Counted from the first letter of the stretch, positions 51,816 through 60,713 are shown. The stretch: 64,000 bases of DNA from Lederbergia galactosidilytica (GCF_017873565.1 NZ_JAGGKH010000004.1:186001-250000), one strand, 5' to 3'. Numbers and translations are program-made. The notes: generated from the letters alone by a model not told the origin.

Positions 51816-53351
51816 CTAAAACTTTGGGACTACATGTGTCCGCTTTGCCCAGTCTTCCCACAACCGCTTCATCGCCTTTACCTTTTCCGGATATTGGTTA
51901 GCCATATCATTCATCTCAGTTCGATCCTCTTTAATATTGTAAAGTTCCCAATCCCGTTCTTTAATCTTGACTAATTTCCAATCGTCTTGACGAATAGCAC
52001 AATGCTCCTCATGTTCAAAATATAATGTCCGCGTTGTTGGCTCATCTCCCAAAAAGGCTGGAAGTAGGGTTTCCCCCTCCATAGGTAAAATCTTCTTTCC
52101 ATTAAAAACCTTGGGATATGGTGCATCGGTAATATCTATAAACGTTGCCATAAAATCGATAAAATGTGCAGGTCGATGATCAATTTTTCCTTTTTCCTTC
52201 ACAACATTTGGCCAATGGATAATCATTGGGGTACTAATCCCACCTTCATGGCTGTAGTGCTTATACATTCTAAATGGAGTGCTACTTACGTTAGCCCATC
52301 CTGATCCATAACTATGATAAGAATCTGGTCCACCCATCTTCTCCAAATCTGCTTTTCTATGTAAAATATTCGTTGTTGTCATCCAATTATCGAACCCCCA
52401 CGGATCCCACTCTGCACACGCCCCATTATCAGAGCAAAAAATAATTAAAGTATTATCAAGTTCACCGTTTTCTTCTAAATCCTTAACAACTCTCCCCACG
52501 TTCTGATCCACTCGATCAACCATAGCTGCAAATATAGCCATTCTTCTAATTAAATCTTGCTTTCGATCAGGGTCAATCATCTCCCACGATGGGTTCACTC
52601 CATGAATGATCCGATCTCGATCCCAATATTCTGATAAAGGTGTTAATTGTGATGCATGTTCTACAATGCCCAATCCTTTCATTCTAGCAAAACGCTCCGC
52701 GCGAATCTGATCCCAACCTTTTTCATATGCTTGTACATATTTTTCAATATCCTCTTTAGGTGCCTGAAGAGGGAAATGCGGTGCATTATAAGACAAATAT
52801 AAAAAGTAGGGCTGGTCATCGCCGCGGGCTTCATTGATAAAATCTAAAGCATAATCTGTAATTGCATCGGTTGAGTAAAATTCCCCCTCATTATACTCTC
52901 GTTCTGGTCGATTTTCTGGCAAGCGCACATAACTTTTTTCGTCCCAAAAACTTGTAAAACCACCTAGTAAACCATAAAATTCATCAAAACCTCGTTCAAT
53001 CGGACCATGTTTCCCAACATGCCATTTTCCCGATAAATAAGTTCGATATCCTCCTTCTCGTAATACTTCTGCGATCGTGACACATTCATCTTTCAAATGT
53101 CCTCGATATCCCGGAAGTTCATAATCCTGATCCATATCCCCTACTCCTGATTGATGAGGATAAACGCCCGTTAACAATGAAGCACGGCTTGGACAACAAC
53201 GCGCTGAATTGTAACACTGCGTTAATCGTAATCCATCCATAGCCAGTTTATCTAAATGAGGTGTTTCAATTTCACTCCCAAAACAACCTAAATCAGAGAA
53301 ACCTAAATCATCAGTCAAAATAAAGACAATATTTGGTTTATCTTTCAACAC
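51816..53351 (-). CDS. Arylsulfatase, type I, formylglycine-dependent
   Basis: This 511-residue S1 sulfatase is of a different subtype from the two at 43-46 kb. Its signature is C52-C53-P-S-R-A-S-L-L-T-G, with the metal-binding IVFILTDDLGFSDLGCFG and IFCSDNGACAEWDP. It resembles AtsA-like arylsulfatases. No signal peptide. The GTG at 53351 (GGGAG seven bases upstream) is used; the following TTG codon is an alternative. It lies between the secreted GH43 gene (65 bases downstream) and the third ABC operon, all on the same strand, but a terminator precedes it, so it probably has its own promoter. Confidence 0.9.
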   Translation of the reverse strand: MLKDKPNIVFILTDDLGFSDLGCFGSEIETPHLDKLAMDGLRLTQCYNSARCCPSRASLLTGVYPHQSGVGDMDQDYELPGYRGHLKDECVTIAEVLREGGYRTYLSGKWHVGKHGPIERGFDEFYGLLGGFTSFWDEKSYVRLPENRPEREYNEGEFYSTDAITDYALDFINEARGDDQPYFLYLSYNAPHFPLQAPKEDIEKYVQAYEKGWDQIRAERFARMKGLGIVEHASQLTPLSEYWDRDRIIHGVNPSWEMIDPDRKQDLIRRMAIFAAMVDRVDQNVGRVVKDLEENGELDNTLIIFCSDNGACAEWDPWGFDNWMTTTNILHRKADLEKMGGPDSYHSYGSGWANVSSTPFRMYKHYSHEGGISTPMIIHWPNVVKEKGKIDHRPAHFIDFMATFIDITDAPYPKVFNGKKILPMEGETLLPAFLGDEPTTRTLYFEHEEHCAIRQDDWKLVKIKERDWELYNIKEDRTEMNDMANQYPEKVKAMKRLWEDWAKRTHVVPKF

Positions 53352-53387
53352 TTTTCCACTCCCATCAAATCAAATGATAAAAAAGAA

Positions 53388-53419
53388 ACCGCTTGAGTTT
53401 TTTCAATGTATCAAGCGGT
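53388..53419 (-). terminator. Terminator of the third ABC operon
   Basis: ACCGCTTGA / TCAAGCGGT (9 bp), followed on the minus strand by TTTCTTTTTT; about 115 bases past the small membrane-protein gene. Confidence 0.85.
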
Positions 53420-53532
53420 GTAAGTTCTGAGGATTAAGTTCTTATTTACATTAATGATGACACGGTAGTCTCAAACTCTCCCTAATTCTAGTAAACTGTA
53501 GGCCGAGAGGAACTCTTTCTTTTTTGATGCTC

Positions 53533-53940
53533 TCAATTGTTATTTAATAGTTTTATTGAGCGATTTTTTGCAAGGATAATAATGCCGGCTCCCATATATA
53601 GGATTAAACTGAGTATATCCATCGTAAAGTACGAAATGATCCCACAGATTAAAAACCAAACAGGGACCTTCTTAGGTACGATCCCTTCTTTTAAAAAGGT
53701 CTTTGTAAGATAAATAGTTATGAAACCAAGTAGTATAAGTAAAATCCCGTAGATAGAGGCAACACTAGAAATACTCCCTGATAGAGAATCCAAACCCTCT
53801 TTTTCCACAGCAGATAATTGAGCAGTAGCCATTCCTTTTTCCCTTATATAAGGTCCATAGATGAAGATAGTTATGAGTCCATCTAATATTTGCCAGCCAG
53901 AAGCGATATAAACTAAAGTCTTTTCCAATTTATTAGGCAT
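53533..53940 (-). CDS. Small four-TM membrane protein linked to an ABC importer
   Basis: This 135-residue protein has four hydrophobic helices (about 8-30, 58-80, 88-108 and 109-127). I do not recognise the family. The ATG at 53940 lies eight bases after AAAGGGG; an ATG two codons upstream is too close. It begins 16 bases after the permease stop in the same operon, before the operon terminator, so it is probably co-expressed with the importer. It might assist membrane assembly or sense transport, but nothing in the sequence shows this. Confidence 0.7.
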   Translation of the reverse strand: MPNKLEKTLVYIASGWQILDGLITIFIYGPYIREKGMATAQLSAVEKEGLDSLSGSISSVASIYGILLILLGFITIYLTKTFLKEGIVPKKVPVWFLICGIISYFTMDILSLILYMGAGIIILAKNRSIKLLNNN

Positions 53941-53956
53941 ACCCATAACCCCTTTT

Positions 53957-54799
53957 CTATCCTTTTATACCAGCAGAAAGCGACATTGATTCTAAGAAAT
54001 ACTTTTGCGCGAATAAATATATAATAAATGTAGGTATAAGCGCAATTATAGCTCCAGCCATAAGCATAGTTGGTTGTGATGTATACATGCCTTGTAATAA
54101 CTGCAGTCCAGCAGTTATGGGCATTTTTTCTATATCATTAAAGACAATGGATGGCCATAGAAAGTCATTCCAAGAACCAGTAAAACTAAATAATGCAACG
54201 ACCATAAGAATGGGCTTTAATTGCGGTAAAGCAACTTTAAAGAATATTTGAAAGTCACCAGCACCATCAACTCTTGCTGCTTCATCATATTCCATAGGGA
54301 TATTTGCCATAAATTGCCTCACTAAAAAGATGTTAAAAACCCCAGCTGCACCAGGAACAATTGCTGCCAAATATGAATTAACCCAACCAAGTGTATCAAC
54401 GATTTTATACAAAGGGATTAAGTTAACAACTGCTGGAAACATCATGGTAGCTAATAGAAACGTGAAAAGGGTATTACGACCTTTAAATTGCAATCGGCTA
54501 TAGGCGAAGGCAGCTAAAGAAACAACCACTAACACTAATAAAGTATGAACAATGGATATAATCAAAGAATTAAAGAACCAGTGTAATAATGGTGTGCTAT
54601 AGTTATCCACTAGGAGTGATGTATAATTAGTGATTACCCATTCAACAGGTAAGAATTTAAAGCCCATTGTCTGAAATTCCATATCTTCCTTAAAAGATGT
54701 GACTAGTCCCCATACTAAGGGAATCACCCAAATAATTGCCATTATTAATAGAAATAAGAAAGCCACCAATTTAGGAAAAGATAGTAGTTTATTTTTCAT
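53957..54799 (-). CDS. CUT1 sugar ABC permease (MalG-like)
   Basis: This 280-residue protein has six TM helices with the coupling loop YDEAARVDGAGDFQIFFKVA and the C-terminal FLESMSLSAGIKG found in MalG-type subunits. SFTGSWNDFLWPSIVFND is another family block. The ATG start overlaps no other gene; it is 18 bases after the MalF-like gene. It is part of the binding protein - permease - permease operon at 53.5-57.3 kb. Confidence 0.93.
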   Translation of the reverse strand: MKNKLLSFPKLVAFLFLLIMAIIWVIPLVWGLVTSFKEDMEFQTMGFKFLPVEWVITNYTSLLVDNYSTPLLHWFFNSLIISIVHTLLVLVVVSLAAFAYSRLQFKGRNTLFTFLLATMMFPAVVNLIPLYKIVDTLGWVNSYLAAIVPGAAGVFNIFLVRQFMANIPMEYDEAARVDGAGDFQIFFKVALPQLKPILMVVALFSFTGSWNDFLWPSIVFNDIEKMPITAGLQLLQGMYTSQPTMLMAGAIIALIPTFIIYLFAQKYFLESMSLSAGIKG

Positions 54800-54817
54800 T
54801 CATTCTTCACCTCACAT

Positions 54818-55741
54818 CTAATCTCTATTACGTAAAAAGAAGAACTGAATTAGCGATACAGCCATAATACACAGACCGAGAATAATAGCCATAGCAGAGG
54901 CAATCCCTGCGATCGACTGTCCAGAGCCAAAGGCATTCTGTTGAATATCCATCAACAGAACCCGTGTAGAGTCAGCTGGTCCGCCTCCAGTAAGCATAAG
55001 TGGTTGACCATATACATTAAATTGAGCAATAGTTGTCAAAACTACTGTATAAAGGATCGGTCCACGAATACTTGGCAGTGTAATTTTAAAGAACTTCTGA
55101 ACAGAGTTCGCTCCATCTATGGATGCAGCCTCATAAAGATCTTTAGGTATACCATTCAAAGCAGCTTGGTAAATAATCATATTGCTACCAATAACCCACC
55201 ACACCGTTACAATCACAATTGCTGCCCAAGCATAGGGCTGAGAACCTGTCCAAAGGATTTCCTTATTTAGGAAATTGTTAATCGGCCCTTGATTCACATT
55301 AAACATGAGGGTCCAGATAATCACCACAGCGGAAATAGAAAATAATGTGGGCATATAAAAAATAGATTGGAATATTTTATGAAATAATGGTTTAGCATTT
55401 AATGCGCTTGCCAACAATAACGGTACAATTATACAAAAGGGAACAGCTAAAATAACGAATAGAAATGTATTTTTAAACCCATTGTGGAATTGCGTATAAA
55501 AGGAGGAATCTTTTTCAAATAAAATCTCCTTATAGTTATCTAATCCAACAAAGTCTGCCTTTCCAACTAAATCCCAGCTAGTAAAGGAAATATAAATTCC
55601 ATAAATAATTGGCACTAGAAAAAAGATACTAAAAATCAATAAATGTGGTGCAACAAAAGCCCAAGGAGACCAGTTCACAGATTTTCCTTTGGACGGTCTT
55701 CTTTTCGTCTTGATCCCCATAGTTTTCATAGGCGCTTCCAT
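54818..55741 (-). CDS. CUT1 sugar ABC permease (MalF-like)
   Basis: This is a 307-residue permease with six TM helices. The coupling loop is LYEAASIDGANSVQKFFKIT, and LMLTGGGPADSTRVLLMDIQ is typical of MalF-like subunits. The ATG at 55741 follows GGAGGGG at five bases. The open frame extends further upstream, but that extension is encoded by the end of a repeat element (55771-55972), so the longer start is rejected. Confidence 0.92.
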   Translation of the reverse strand: MEAPMKTMGIKTKRRPSKGKSVNWSPWAFVAPHLLIFSIFFLVPIIYGIYISFTSWDLVGKADFVGLDNYKEILFEKDSSFYTQFHNGFKNTFLFVILAVPFCIIVPLLLASALNAKPLFHKIFQSIFYMPTLFSISAVVIIWTLMFNVNQGPINNFLNKEILWTGSQPYAWAAIVIVTVWWVIGSNMIIYQAALNGIPKDLYEAASIDGANSVQKFFKITLPSIRGPILYTVVLTTIAQFNVYGQPLMLTGGGPADSTRVLLMDIQQNAFGSGQSIAGIASAMAIILGLCIMAVSLIQFFFLRNRD

Positions 55742-55770
55742 AACTACCCCTCCAAAAATAATTATTCCAT

Positions 55771-55972
55771 GAAACTGGGACAAAAGTGTACGAACTACGA
55801 CGGTATATAAACCGCTTCGGAAATATACTTTGTTATCCGCAGGCAAGGCTTAAGCCTCTTCAGGCCTGAGCCTTCCGGGGTCTAGCCGAACTCTTACTTC
55901 TCGCGGGAGTCTACATATATTTCCTCCGCTAAAGTATTGCATTGTTTTTCTTTATAGTTATGTCCCAGCTTC
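55771..55972. mobile_element. 202-bp MITE-like element with terminal inverted repeats (copy B)
   Basis: Ends GAAACTGGGACAAAAGTG (55771) and the inverse of GAAGCTGGGACATAACTA (55955-55972) match at 14 of 18 positions. Internal GAAATATACTTTG and TCCGCAGGC align with the inverse of copy A near 39700-39730. It lies between the binding-protein and permease genes, as copy A does in another operon. Confidence 0.7.
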
Positions 55973-55992
55973 ATTACTTAAGGTTTATTCAC

Positions 55993-57255
55993 CTATTTAT
56001 TTGAAGTATCCTTGGCGATTTTATCTTCTAGTGTTTTTTGAATATCAGCAAGTCCTTTATCAACGGGGATTTTGCCAAATATAATATCAAGACCTTTGGC
56101 ATCCAATTCCTCGGAAACGTATCCATTGTATTTGTAGTCAAAAATCTTAAGTGAAGCTTGTTCTTCAGGGTCATTTAATAAGAATGATTGAGCCATTTCT
56201 TGATACTCTTGTTCGTCAAGGATTTTAAGGGAAGCTGGATTTTGTCCTGCCTTAGCCCATTCTAATGAGTTATCACGAACCCAATCTATAAAATCTATAG
56301 CACCTTTGGATTTTTCATCCGAGCGATCATCACTATTAAACATTACAAATTGGTGGGATGAAGACCAGTTGACCATTTTACTCTTGTCATCATGTAATTG
56401 TGGGGCATTGGTTAATCCATACTCAAATTTTGCATCCTTTAAATTATTGTTCATCCAGATCCCCTCTGGATAGAAGATTAATTTTCCTTGAAGGAATAAT
56501 TGTGCGGGATCTTCGCCATCTTTGTTTGTCACTTTTGCCTCATATAAATCAATCCATTGTTGGAACGAAGCCTTTGAGTGGTCATTATTAAAAGTAGGGT
56601 CTATGCCATTATCTGTTAACTCTCCGCCATTTTGCGCATACAAGGAAAGCATATTCGGTTTAACCCATGTAACGCCAATACCAGAAATTTTGTCCTTTTG
56701 CGCTTTTTCACCGGCAGCTTTAATTTCATCAAATGTAACAATATTATCATCCAATGCACCTGGAGCATATTTCTCTACTAGATCTTTGTTGTAATACATT
56801 ATGAAGGAATGGATATCAAGAGGAACGCTGTATCTAGATCCATCTAAGTCCCCAATCTTCCACGCCTCTGTCATATAATTTTCTTCTTTTAATTCTGGGT
56901 AATCGCTTAAATAATCATCATAACTAGTTAACATTCCATTATCTACGTATTGCTTGATGCGTTCCGCATGAACGATCATTAAATCTGGAACATTCTTCCC
57001 GGAGTTAACAACCGTTTGGATTTTTGTATACATATCTCCTTCTTTAAGAGAGATATTTTTCACTTTAAAGTCTGGGTTTGTTTTGTTATATTCGTCTACC
57101 ATTCGTTTCATATTTTCCCCATCTGGCCCAGTGAATGGATTCCAAAAAACGACCTCTTTACTTGAACTAGAACTGGAACTGGAAGAATTACTACCACAGG
57201 CAGATAAAGTGACAATAAGTACGACCGACATAAATAGTAAACCTAGTTTTCTCAT
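55993..57255 (-). CDS. CUT1 sugar-binding lipoprotein
   Basis: This 420-residue lipoprotein has a lipobox (VTLSAC, Cys 20) followed by an unusual run of about ten serines as linker. The SBP_bac_1 fold follows (EVVFWNPFTGPDGENMKRMV; NVPDLMIVHAERIKQYVDNG; AQNGGELTDNG). It is the first gene of the importer operon at 53.5-57.3 kb. Serine-rich linkers replace the Glu/Ser linkers in the other binding proteins here. The substrate is presumably a sulfated oligosaccharide, judged only by its neighbours (GH2, sulfatase, secreted GH43). Confidence 0.92.
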   Translation of the reverse strand: MRKLGLLFMSVVLIVTLSACGSNSSSSSSSSSKEVVFWNPFTGPDGENMKRMVDEYNKTNPDFKVKNISLKEGDMYTKIQTVVNSGKNVPDLMIVHAERIKQYVDNGMLTSYDDYLSDYPELKEENYMTEAWKIGDLDGSRYSVPLDIHSFIMYYNKDLVEKYAPGALDDNIVTFDEIKAAGEKAQKDKISGIGVTWVKPNMLSLYAQNGGELTDNGIDPTFNNDHSKASFQQWIDLYEAKVTNKDGEDPAQLFLQGKLIFYPEGIWMNNNLKDAKFEYGLTNAPQLHDDKSKMVNWSSSHQFVMFNSDDRSDEKSKGAIDFIDWVRDNSLEWAKAGQNPASLKILDEQEYQEMAQSFLLNDPEEQASLKIFDYKYNGYVSEELDAKGLDIIFGKIPVDKGLADIQKTLEDKIAKDTSNK

Positions 57256-57345
57256 TTTTAATACCCCCCTAATTATTTTTCATATTGTCCAAGCCTTTAT
57301 AGTAAATAGTTAATAAATCATTGATAAAGTAGGATTTATAAAAAA

Positions 57346-57418
57346 ACTTGTCACCTCGAAATCTAAGGAGAATTGAGGTTACGAGACTACCAACATCCCA
57401 GATTAGGAAGTGACAAGT
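57346..57418 (-). terminator. Long terminator hairpin after the GH2 gene
   Basis: ACTTGTCAC / GTGACAAGT (9 bp) close a 55-base structured loop with its own CCTC / GAGG stem. A T7 tract follows on the minus strand. It separates GH2 from the ABC operon. Confidence 0.75.
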
Positions 57419-57491
57419 GAACCATCAATAAATAACTTATGCTATTTAATAGTCTTCCTTATTATTAATGCTAGCTAATAATACTGAGCTA

Positions 57492-59270
57492 CTATCGATT
57501 TATTCTTCTCGTGTCATTAACCTTTTTAATCTTGTCCAAAGAAATTTTCGGTGTTCGATCTTCTCTTAATAATCCGTTAATTTCCTGTTGAACATCTGTT
57601 GTTTGCGTATAACAATATCCACTTATATAAGGAATAGCTTTAATCGCATCCGTGATTTCCTGATAGCGCTTTAGAAATGCCTCTTCTGATTCAACCTGGT
57701 TTCCATATCCCCAACCACTCTCGTCATTAAAAGCAATACCACCATATTCAGTTAGCATGACAGGCTGGCCTTTATATTCATAGCCCTCAGCAAATGCATA
57801 TTTATGATGATTATGGGTGACTTCGTTATTAAGAATTTTATCTTTGTCTTTATAGCGCTCATAAAATGCTTCACCTAATTCTTCATAATCATGTAAGGCG
57901 ATAATATCTGAAATTGTATGTTCCCAACCATCATTTACAATAACTGGCCGTTCGGAATCAATGGATTTTGTTAAATAATAAATCGCTTCTGTAAATTTCT
58001 GTTGCTTTTCATCGACAAGAATATTAGGGATTCCCCAAGATTCATTAAATGGAACCCATGTGATAATCGAAGGGTGATTATAATGCTGTTGCACAATCTC
58101 TAACCATTCATTTGTAAAGTTTTCCACCGCTTCATCTGAAAACTCATATGTGGCAGCCATCTCAGACCATACCAATAAGCCCTTCTTATCACACCAATAT
58201 AGAAATCGTTCATCTTCAATCTTTTGGTGTTTTCGTACGCCGTTAAAGCCCATCTGCAATGTTTTATCAATATCCTCCAGCATCGCCTCATCTGATGGAG
58301 GGGTGAGCATAGTATCTGTCCAATACCCTTGGTCTAACAAGAGCTTTTGGTAGATTGGTACATTATTTAGTAGAACCTGCCCATCTTTAATAGAGATTTT
58401 CCTCATACCAAAATAGGAATCTACCTCATCGACAAGTTCTCCTTCAACATACAAACGAAATGTAACATCATATAAATTCGGATGTTGTGGAGCCCAATGG
58501 AATACTTTCCATTCATGGATTTCTGATGCAAGACTAACTTCAAAATGGATATTTAAACGATCAGGTGTAAGCGAAAATTGTTTCACTTTTTTTCCTGAAA
58601 ATGTGATGGTTGTCTCAAGTCTTGAATCTTCTGCTAATTCTCCATTTAGTTTATAGTCAAAAGCAATAGACCCAGTATCGATATTTGGCGTCATCTTCAC
58701 ACTTTCAATTCTTTCTTCATTTAGAAATTCGAGCCAAACTGTTTGCCAGATACCCGTATTTTGCACATACCAGCAACCAAAGTTTTTATCCGTCCAACGC
58801 TGTTTTCCTCTAGGCTGAGTACAGCTTTGGGTGTCTTCCACTTTTACTACTAATTCATTTTCTTTTGTATGATCAATAGCATGACTAATATCAAAAGAAA
58901 AGGCCGCGTATCCTCCGACATGTTCACCAATATACCTACCATTCACCCATACTTTTGTAACATAGTCAGATGCTTGAAATCGCAAAATGGCTCTTTTCCC
59001 AATTTCATCTTTTGGAATTTCAAATGTTCTTTGATACCAAATATATGGATGAAACTTCTCTTCCCCAATCCCACTAGCCTTAGTTTCATAAGTAAAAGGG
59101 ACTTGAATCTCTGTCGAAAAAGAAGGTTGTTCATGCCATCCTCCCTTTTCACCAACATTGTGGTCATCAAATGCAAATTTCCAAGTACCATTTAAATTCA
59201 TCCAAGATTGACGCTTAAATTGTGGTCTCGGATATTCTGTTCTTTGATATGTGGTTACACTCGCCGTCAT
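57492..59270 (-). CDS. GH2 glycoside hydrolase (beta-galactosidase/beta-glucuronidase type)
   Basis: This 592-residue enzyme has the GH2 order: sugar-binding jelly-roll (about 20-190, with QASDYVTKVWVNGRYIGEHV), immunoglobulin-like domain (about 195-295), then the TIM barrel. The acid/base is E410 in VPFNESWGI and the nucleophile E508 in VMLTEYGGIAF. No signal peptide, so cytoplasmic. The size fits the short GH2 enzymes (about 600) rather than LacZ (about 1000). Galactosidase, glucuronidase and arabinofuranosidase activities cannot be told apart here. The ATG follows GAGGGAG. TTGTAAT half-sites upstream suggest control by the ArsR-type regulator immediately upstream. Confidence 0.9.
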   Translation of the reverse strand: MTASVTTYQRTEYPRPQFKRQSWMNLNGTWKFAFDDHNVGEKGGWHEQPSFSTEIQVPFTYETKASGIGEEKFHPYIWYQRTFEIPKDEIGKRAILRFQASDYVTKVWVNGRYIGEHVGGYAAFSFDISHAIDHTKENELVVKVEDTQSCTQPRGKQRWTDKNFGCWYVQNTGIWQTVWLEFLNEERIESVKMTPNIDTGSIAFDYKLNGELAEDSRLETTITFSGKKVKQFSLTPDRLNIHFEVSLASEIHEWKVFHWAPQHPNLYDVTFRLYVEGELVDEVDSYFGMRKISIKDGQVLLNNVPIYQKLLLDQGYWTDTMLTPPSDEAMLEDIDKTLQMGFNGVRKHQKIEDERFLYWCDKKGLLVWSEMAATYEFSDEAVENFTNEWLEIVQQHYNHPSIITWVPFNESWGIPNILVDEKQQKFTEAIYYLTKSIDSERPVIVNDGWEHTISDIIALHDYEELGEAFYERYKDKDKILNNEVTHNHHKYAFAEGYEYKGQPVMLTEYGGIAFNDESGWGYGNQVESEEAFLKRYQEITDAIKAIPYISGYCYTQTTDVQQEINGLLREDRTPKISLDKIKKVNDTRRINR

Positions 59271-59296
59271 TTACATACTCTCCCTCAACTTTTTTC

Positions 59297-59377
59297 TTGT
59301 AATGCTGTCAATTTTCTAGATCTCTCTCATAACTTCCAAATTACAATAAAACTGTTTTATTACAATTTTATTGTAAT
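59297..59377. promoter_or_regulatory. TTGTAAT half-site cluster upstream of GH2
   Basis: TTGTAAT at 59297-59303, ATTACAAT at 59340-59347, and a perfect palindrome ATTACAAT-TTT-ATTGTAAT at 59359-59377. The same half-site occurs upstream of the ArsR-type gene. I infer it is that regulator's operator. Confidence 0.65.
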
Positions 59378-59512
59378 TAATGTCAAGAATACGCCTTCAT
59401 TTGCTGAATGTCAAGGTTATGTTTTGTTATTTTCGAATTATTACATCATTTATGTCTCAATAAATAAAGCTCTTCATTTCACATAGAATAGAAGAGCTTT
59501 AAGTAGGTATTG

Positions 59513-60439
59513 TTATGAATATTCAATTTTTAGTTTTATATCTTGAGGGTGATCTCCAAACTCACGGCCAAATAAATTTAGGCCACCTTTATGGATCGCA
59601 TCTTCCTTAATACCAATTCTAAAAGACATAAACATACGATCTAAGACACCGAGTTCATCAACAGTCACATCAGAAAGATGAACATCATCAATAGCAGAGT
59701 GCCTTTTAGTCACTTTCCATGTCTTCAATGACCCATATTGGGTACTGGTCGTTTCAGTCCAATATTTAGGATTTAATTTTCCAGGACGTTCCCCAAAATC
59801 TCCTGGACTTGTCCATGTTCCAACTTCAATATCGTTTATCCATACAGTTAAATCTGATGGCCAATTAGGATCATGATTCGGTGCCTCTGAACATAATTCC
59901 AAAGATAGTTGAACAGACTCTACTGTTGAACCCGCTGGAATCACAAGTGGAAATCTATATTCAAAATATCCCTTTCTTGTCCATATAATCTGTGCTTTTG
60001 ATCGCTCCGGGCTATAAAAGTGGACAGGGGCATCCTCTGGAATAATCATTCCTTCATGATTCGCCATTCCACATGTCGGTGCGACATCAAAATCGATGTA
60101 CTGCCCGATCGGCATTTCCAATTCGAAAAATCTCTGAGTGTTTTTCATAAAATTTTCAACACTATTTAATTGAATATGGATATCATCAAAATTACGCTTG
60201 CAAACTTTCATGGCACCTCTACTAGCCGGGCGAAGTTCAGTATTAATTAGTCCAGACTTTTCGAGTATCTTTATATGCGAAGCTGTAGTGGAGACCGGGA
60301 TCTCCAAACTTTCAGCCAGTTGATTGACATTCATATTCCCTTTATTTAAAAGATTAATAATTTGCAAGCGTACTTCTGATGATAAAGCATGAGCAATTCT
60401 TTGTAGACCTTCAGGGTCCTCCATTGATAATTCTAGCAA
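59513..60439 (-). CDS. ArsR-type HTH regulator with large C-terminal domain
   Basis: This 308-residue protein has an ArsR/SmtB-like winged HTH (about 5-85: HALSSEVRLQIINLLNKGNM, then NQLAESLEIPVSTTASHIKI). The C-terminal domain of about 200 residues is beta-rich (WPSDLTVWINDIEVGTWTSP; DRMFMSFRIGIKEDAIHKGG). No metal-binding Cys cluster of classic ArsR sensors is evident in the HTH. The C-terminal part probably senses a sugar. The TTG at 60439 lies seven bases after GGAGG; the ATG at 60445 is too close. Repeated TTGTAAT half-sites lie before it and before GH2. Confidence 0.85.
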   Translation of the reverse strand: MLELSMEDPEGLQRIAHALSSEVRLQIINLLNKGNMNVNQLAESLEIPVSTTASHIKILEKSGLINTELRPASRGAMKVCKRNFDDIHIQLNSVENFMKNTQRFFELEMPIGQYIDFDVAPTCGMANHEGMIIPEDAPVHFYSPERSKAQIIWTRKGYFEYRFPLVIPAGSTVESVQLSLELCSEAPNHDPNWPSDLTVWINDIEVGTWTSPGDFGERPGKLNPKYWTETTSTQYGSLKTWKVTKRHSAIDDVHLSDVTVDELGVLDRMFMSFRIGIKEDAIHKGGLNLFGREFGDHPQDIKLKIEYS

Positions 60440-60459
60440 GATCATTCCTCCATATCACA

Positions 60460-60546
60460 TGTAATTCATTTACAACATTTTTTCAATCCTTTATACTAAT
60501 ATAACAAAAAAAGTGTAGATATCCACATTTTTTGTAATAATGTAAT
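60460..60546. promoter_or_regulatory. TTGTAAT half-sites upstream of the ArsR-type gene
   Basis: TGTAA-TTCAT-TTACA inverted repeat at 60460-60474, TTGTAAT at 60532-60538 and TGTAAT at 60541-60546. The similarity to the cluster at 59297-59377 suggests autoregulation. Confidence 0.5.
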
Positions 60547-60682
60547 TCTTCGTATATGAAGTTTTCTCCTTATACGGTAAAATAAACCTTCTTATATTTA
60601 TAATATATTCAAAATCCTTTCTATTCAAAAACTTATTTCTATCTACTTTTTTTCTAGATATTATGGAGAGGGATATTTAAAA

Positions 60683-60713
60683 ATCGCCCCTTCCATTTAA
60701 AGGAGGTGGCGCT
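60683..60713. repeat. Left copy of a 31-bp palindromic direct repeat flanking an IS
   Basis: It matches 28 of 31 bases of 61726-61756. It is itself a stem-loop; on the minus strand a TTTTT tract follows. It is the displaced half of a terminator that the IS invaded. Confidence 0.75.

Noticed and set aside
55742..55846. Longer start for the MalF-like permease
   Set aside because: The extra residues are encoded by the end of MITE copy B; the ATG at 55741 has the proper ribosome site.
57346..57491. Possible leader riboswitch before the third ABC operon
   Set aside because: The structure ends in a U7 tract directly after GH2 and reads as that gene's terminator.
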